The notes under the pieces: generated by a model
Told to the model about the DNA's origin: nothing
Database searches by the model: none
Seen by the model: only the letters and a program-made list of their open reading frames with translations
Source: Saprospiraceae bacterium
GTDB taxonomy: Bacteria; Bacteroidota; Bacteroidia; Chitinophagales; Saprospiraceae
Reading direction: 5' to 3'
NCBI GenBank assembly: GCA_013214355.1
Contig: JABSSL010000105.1
Coordinates: forward strand, 1 to 46,664
DNA: 46,664 nt
Program-made: the position numbers and the translations under genes
In this document: piece after piece, positions 44,569 to 46,664 of the stretch
Position numbering within the stretch: the first letter of the stretch is position 1
Layout of the letters: the number at the start of each line of letters is the position of its first letter

Positions 44569-46359
44569 ATGAAGAATATTAGGAATTTTTGTGTGATTGC
44601 CCATATTGACCACGGGAAGAGTACCCTCTCGGATAGGCTATTGGAATATACCAATACGATCTCTGAGAGAGAGATGCAGGCACAGGCCCTGGATGATATG
44701 GAAATCGAGAGAGAACGCGGTATTACGATCAAAAGTCACGCCATTCAAATGTATTACAAGCATACAGATGGCGAAACCTATACCTTTAATTTAATTGATA
44801 CCCCGGGCCACGTTGACTTTTCTTATGAAGTCTCCCGCTCCATCGCTGCCTGTGAAGGTGCATTGCTTTTGGTTGATGCTTCACAAGGTATTCAAGCACA
44901 AACTATCTCCAATCTATATCTAGCCATTGAGCACGATTTGGAAATCATTCCGATCCTTAATAAGGTGGATATGGAGAGTGCCATGATCGACGAAGTTTCG
45001 GAGCAGATCATGGATCTAGCGATGTGCGATTTAGAGGACATCATACATGCCAGTGGAAAGACAGGACTAGGGGTGACAGATATCTTGTCAGCGGTGGTTG
45101 AACGGATCCCCGCTCCAAAGGGAGATGTAAAAGCGCCTCTGCAGGCATTGATCTTTGATTCCGTTTTTAATCCTTTCCGAGGAGTGATTGCGTATTTCCG
45201 GATCATGAATGGTACGGTACGCAAAGGCGACTTGGTTCGGTTTGTAAATACGGGGAAGGAATACAATGCTGACGAGATCGGCATTCTGCAACTTAATCAG
45301 GTTCCGAAGAAGGAGTTAAGTGCAGGTAATGTAGGCTATATCATTACGGGTATCAAAAACTCGAAAGAGATTAAAGTAGGGGATACCATCACACACTCCA
45401 AAAATCCTTGCGAAGAAGCCATTAAGGGGTTTGAAGATGTGAAGCCGATGGTATTTGCCGGTATCTTCCCCATTGATAATGATGATTTTGAAGACTTACG
45501 GGATAGCTTAGAGAAGTTGCAGCTAAACGATGCCTCTTTGGTGTTCGAACCAGAAACTTCGGCTGCCTTAGGTTTTGGTTTCCGCTGTGGATTCTTGGGT
45601 ATGTTACACCTGGAGATCATCCAGGAAAGGTTGGATAGAGAATTTGGCCAAAACGTAATTACCACCGTTCCAAACGTATCCTACTTTGCCTACACCAAAA
45701 AAGGGAAAGAACTAGAGATTCGTACACCGTCTGAATTACCTGAAGCTACCTTGCTCGATCGGGTAGAAGAGCCCTACATTGTGGCACAAATTATTACCAA
45801 GCCCGAGTATATCGGCTCGATCATGACACTTGCCATGGAAAAGCGAGGCATGATGAAGAAGCAGGACTATCTCACCCAAGATCGGGTAGAGCTCACTTTT
45901 GACCTACCCCTGGCTGAGATTGTCTTTGATTTCTATGATCGTTTGAAGTCCATCTCGCGCGGATATGCCTCATTCGACTATCAACCCACTGAATATCGAC
46001 AGTCTGACTTGGTTAAGCTAGATATCAAGCTAAATGGTGACCCGGTGGATGCCCTTTCTGCTCTGGTACACCGTGAAAAGGCAGAAGCTTTTGGACGTAA
46101 GATCTGTAAACGACTGAAGGAATTGCTCCCAAGGCAGCAATTCATGATCGCCATACAGGCCGCCATTGGCGCCAAGATTATTGCCAGAGAGACCATCTCT
46201 GCCCTACGTAAGGATGTAACTGCCAAATGTTATGGTGGTGATATCACACGTAAGCGTAAACTGCTGGAGAAGCAGAAAAAAGGTAAAAAGAAGATGCGTC
46301 AAATTGGTAATGTAGAAGTTCCACAGAAGGCATTCTTAGAAGTGCTAAAACTGGATTAA
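44569..46359 (+). CDS. lepA: Elongation factor 4 (LepA), ribosome-associated GTPase
   Basis: The protein has 596 residues from the ATG at 44569; a TTG 9 bases upstream overlaps the -7 box and is unlikely. GTPase motifs are complete: G1 [10 protein letters not shown]2 region [11 protein letters not shown]3 DTPGHVDF, G4 NKVD and G5 SGKTG. EF-G-like domains follow, and the LepA C-terminal domain with [20 protein letters not shown] and [20 protein letters not shown]. It binds translating ribosomes and helps translation under stress. The full length and sequence are ordinary for the family. It is divergent from the EAD11-like gene and most likely a neighbour by chance. Confidence 0.98.
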   Translation: MKNIRNFCVIAHIDHGKSTLSDRLLEYTNTISEREMQAQALDDMEIERERGITIKSHAIQMYYKHTDGETYTFNLIDTPGHVDFSYEVSRSIAACEGALLLVDASQGIQAQTISNLYLAIEHDLEIIPILNKVDMESAMIDEVSEQIMDLAMCDLEDIIHASGKTGLGVTDILSAVVERIPAPKGDVKAPLQALIFDSVFNPFRGVIAYFRIMNGTVRKGDLVRFVNTGKEYNADEIGILQLNQVPKKELSAGNVGYIITGIKNSKEIKVGDTITHSKNPCEEAIKGFEDVKPMVFAGIFPIDNDDFEDLRDSLEKLQLNDASLVFEPETSAALGFGFRCGFLGMLHLEIIQERLDREFGQNVITTVPNVSYFAYTKKGKELEIRTPSELPEATLLDRVEEPYIVAQIITKPEYIGSIMTLAMEKRGMMKKQDYLTQDRVELTFDLPLAEIVFDFYDRLKSISRGYASFDYQPTEYRQSDLVKLDIKLNGDPVDALSALVHREKAEAFGRKICKRLKELLPRQQFMIAIQAAIGAKIIARETISALRKDVTAKCYGGDITRKRKLLEKQKKGKKKMRQIGNVEVPQKAFLEVLKLD

Positions 46360-46374
46360 CACAAAGAACTGATA

Positions 46375-46540
46375 TAAGTAGTGTGACAATAGATATTCCT
46401 AATTTTTAGCTGCGTCTTTCGAGACCATGCTTCGTTAGTAAAATTCTCACGTAGCCTACGGCTATGCTCGATTTTACTGCCTCACCTGGCCTCGAAATTC
46501 ACTACCTAAAATTTCACGATTACTTTGGTCATACTACTTA
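46375..46540. repeat. Fold-back (MITE/REP-like) element of about 166 bp
   Basis: The arms 46375-46456 and 46460-46540 are imperfect inverted repeats around a 3-base centre (tac). Matching blocks include TAAGTAGT, TTTCGAG, AGTAAAAT and TAGCC. The outer sequence TAAGTAGTGTGACAA recurs at 46539-46553 as TAAGTAGTGCGACAA, making a perfect 14-bp palindrome at 46533-46546. It begins 16 bases after lepA. The rest of the window to 46664 shows no coding region. Confidence 0.65.
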
Positions 46541-46664
46541 AGTAGTGCGACAAAAGAATTCATGTATTCTGAAGTTCTTTGAAATTAATGCAAAACTCAG
46601 TGCCAAAATGAGTTAATATTTCTTTGACAGCTTTGACCATTGTACGGCGAGAGAAAAAGTGTTT

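Overview
The window reads as a chromosomal segment of a Bacteroidota bacterium, most likely from the Saprospiraceae/Lewinella-like branch. I infer this from type IX secretion (T9SS) sorting domains of both the A type (genes at 1 and 9642) and the B or gliding-motility-associated type (gene at 17266), a PorP/SprF-family protein, a perfect TAnnTTTG -7 box before lepA, SprB-like and FG-GAP repeats, and an abundance of TPR-CHAT proteins. No rRNA, tRNA, CRISPR array or insertion sequence was seen.

Layout. 1-207 is the tail of a T9SS cargo protein. 215-6164 holds a TPR-CHAT protease gene (minus strand) divergent from a sigma factor, a membrane anti-sigma-like TPR protein and a small secreted protein. 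6977-16906 is a proteolysis locus, all on the plus strand: a subtilisin (S8), a Kazal plus I9-like inhibitor lipoprotein, a trypsin-fold T9SS protease, a papain-fold (C1) protease and a caspase-fold (C14) protein. The last three are nearly contiguous and look like one operon. 17266-26784 is a 2815-residue repeat-rich T9SS type B adhesin with its PorP/SprF partner. 26907-29654 (minus) holds an esterase with a TPR tail and an OmpA-domain protein. 30297-31857 is a second sigma/anti-sigma pair, convergent with a second TPR-CHAT gene (31867-34911). 35237-38159 (minus) holds an outer-membrane barrel, a double zinc ribbon, and a MotB/ExbD-like plus MotA/ExbB-like pair. 38316-44261 (minus) holds a third TPR-CHAT gene preceded by anti-sigma, sigma and a membrane protein with an EAD11-like N-terminal domain. 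lepA (44569-46359) is the housekeeping anchor, followed by a fold-back repeat element.

How the parts may work together. Two themes stand out. First, a TPR-CHAT gene sits beside a sigma/anti-sigma pair three separate times. In two of the three pairs the anti-sigma carries its own TPR on the predicted periplasmic side, and all three CHAT proteins have signal peptides, so a CHAT protease acting on a membrane anti-sigma is a testable idea. Second, the inhibitor gene between two secreted serine proteases has one domain suited to each: an I9-like domain resembling the propeptide of the subtilisin upstream, and a Kazal domain with Lys at P1 that would suit a trypsin- or lysyl-type protease such as the one downstream. 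The sequence shows domains, motifs, gene order and hairpins. The regulatory and inhibitory relationships are inference.
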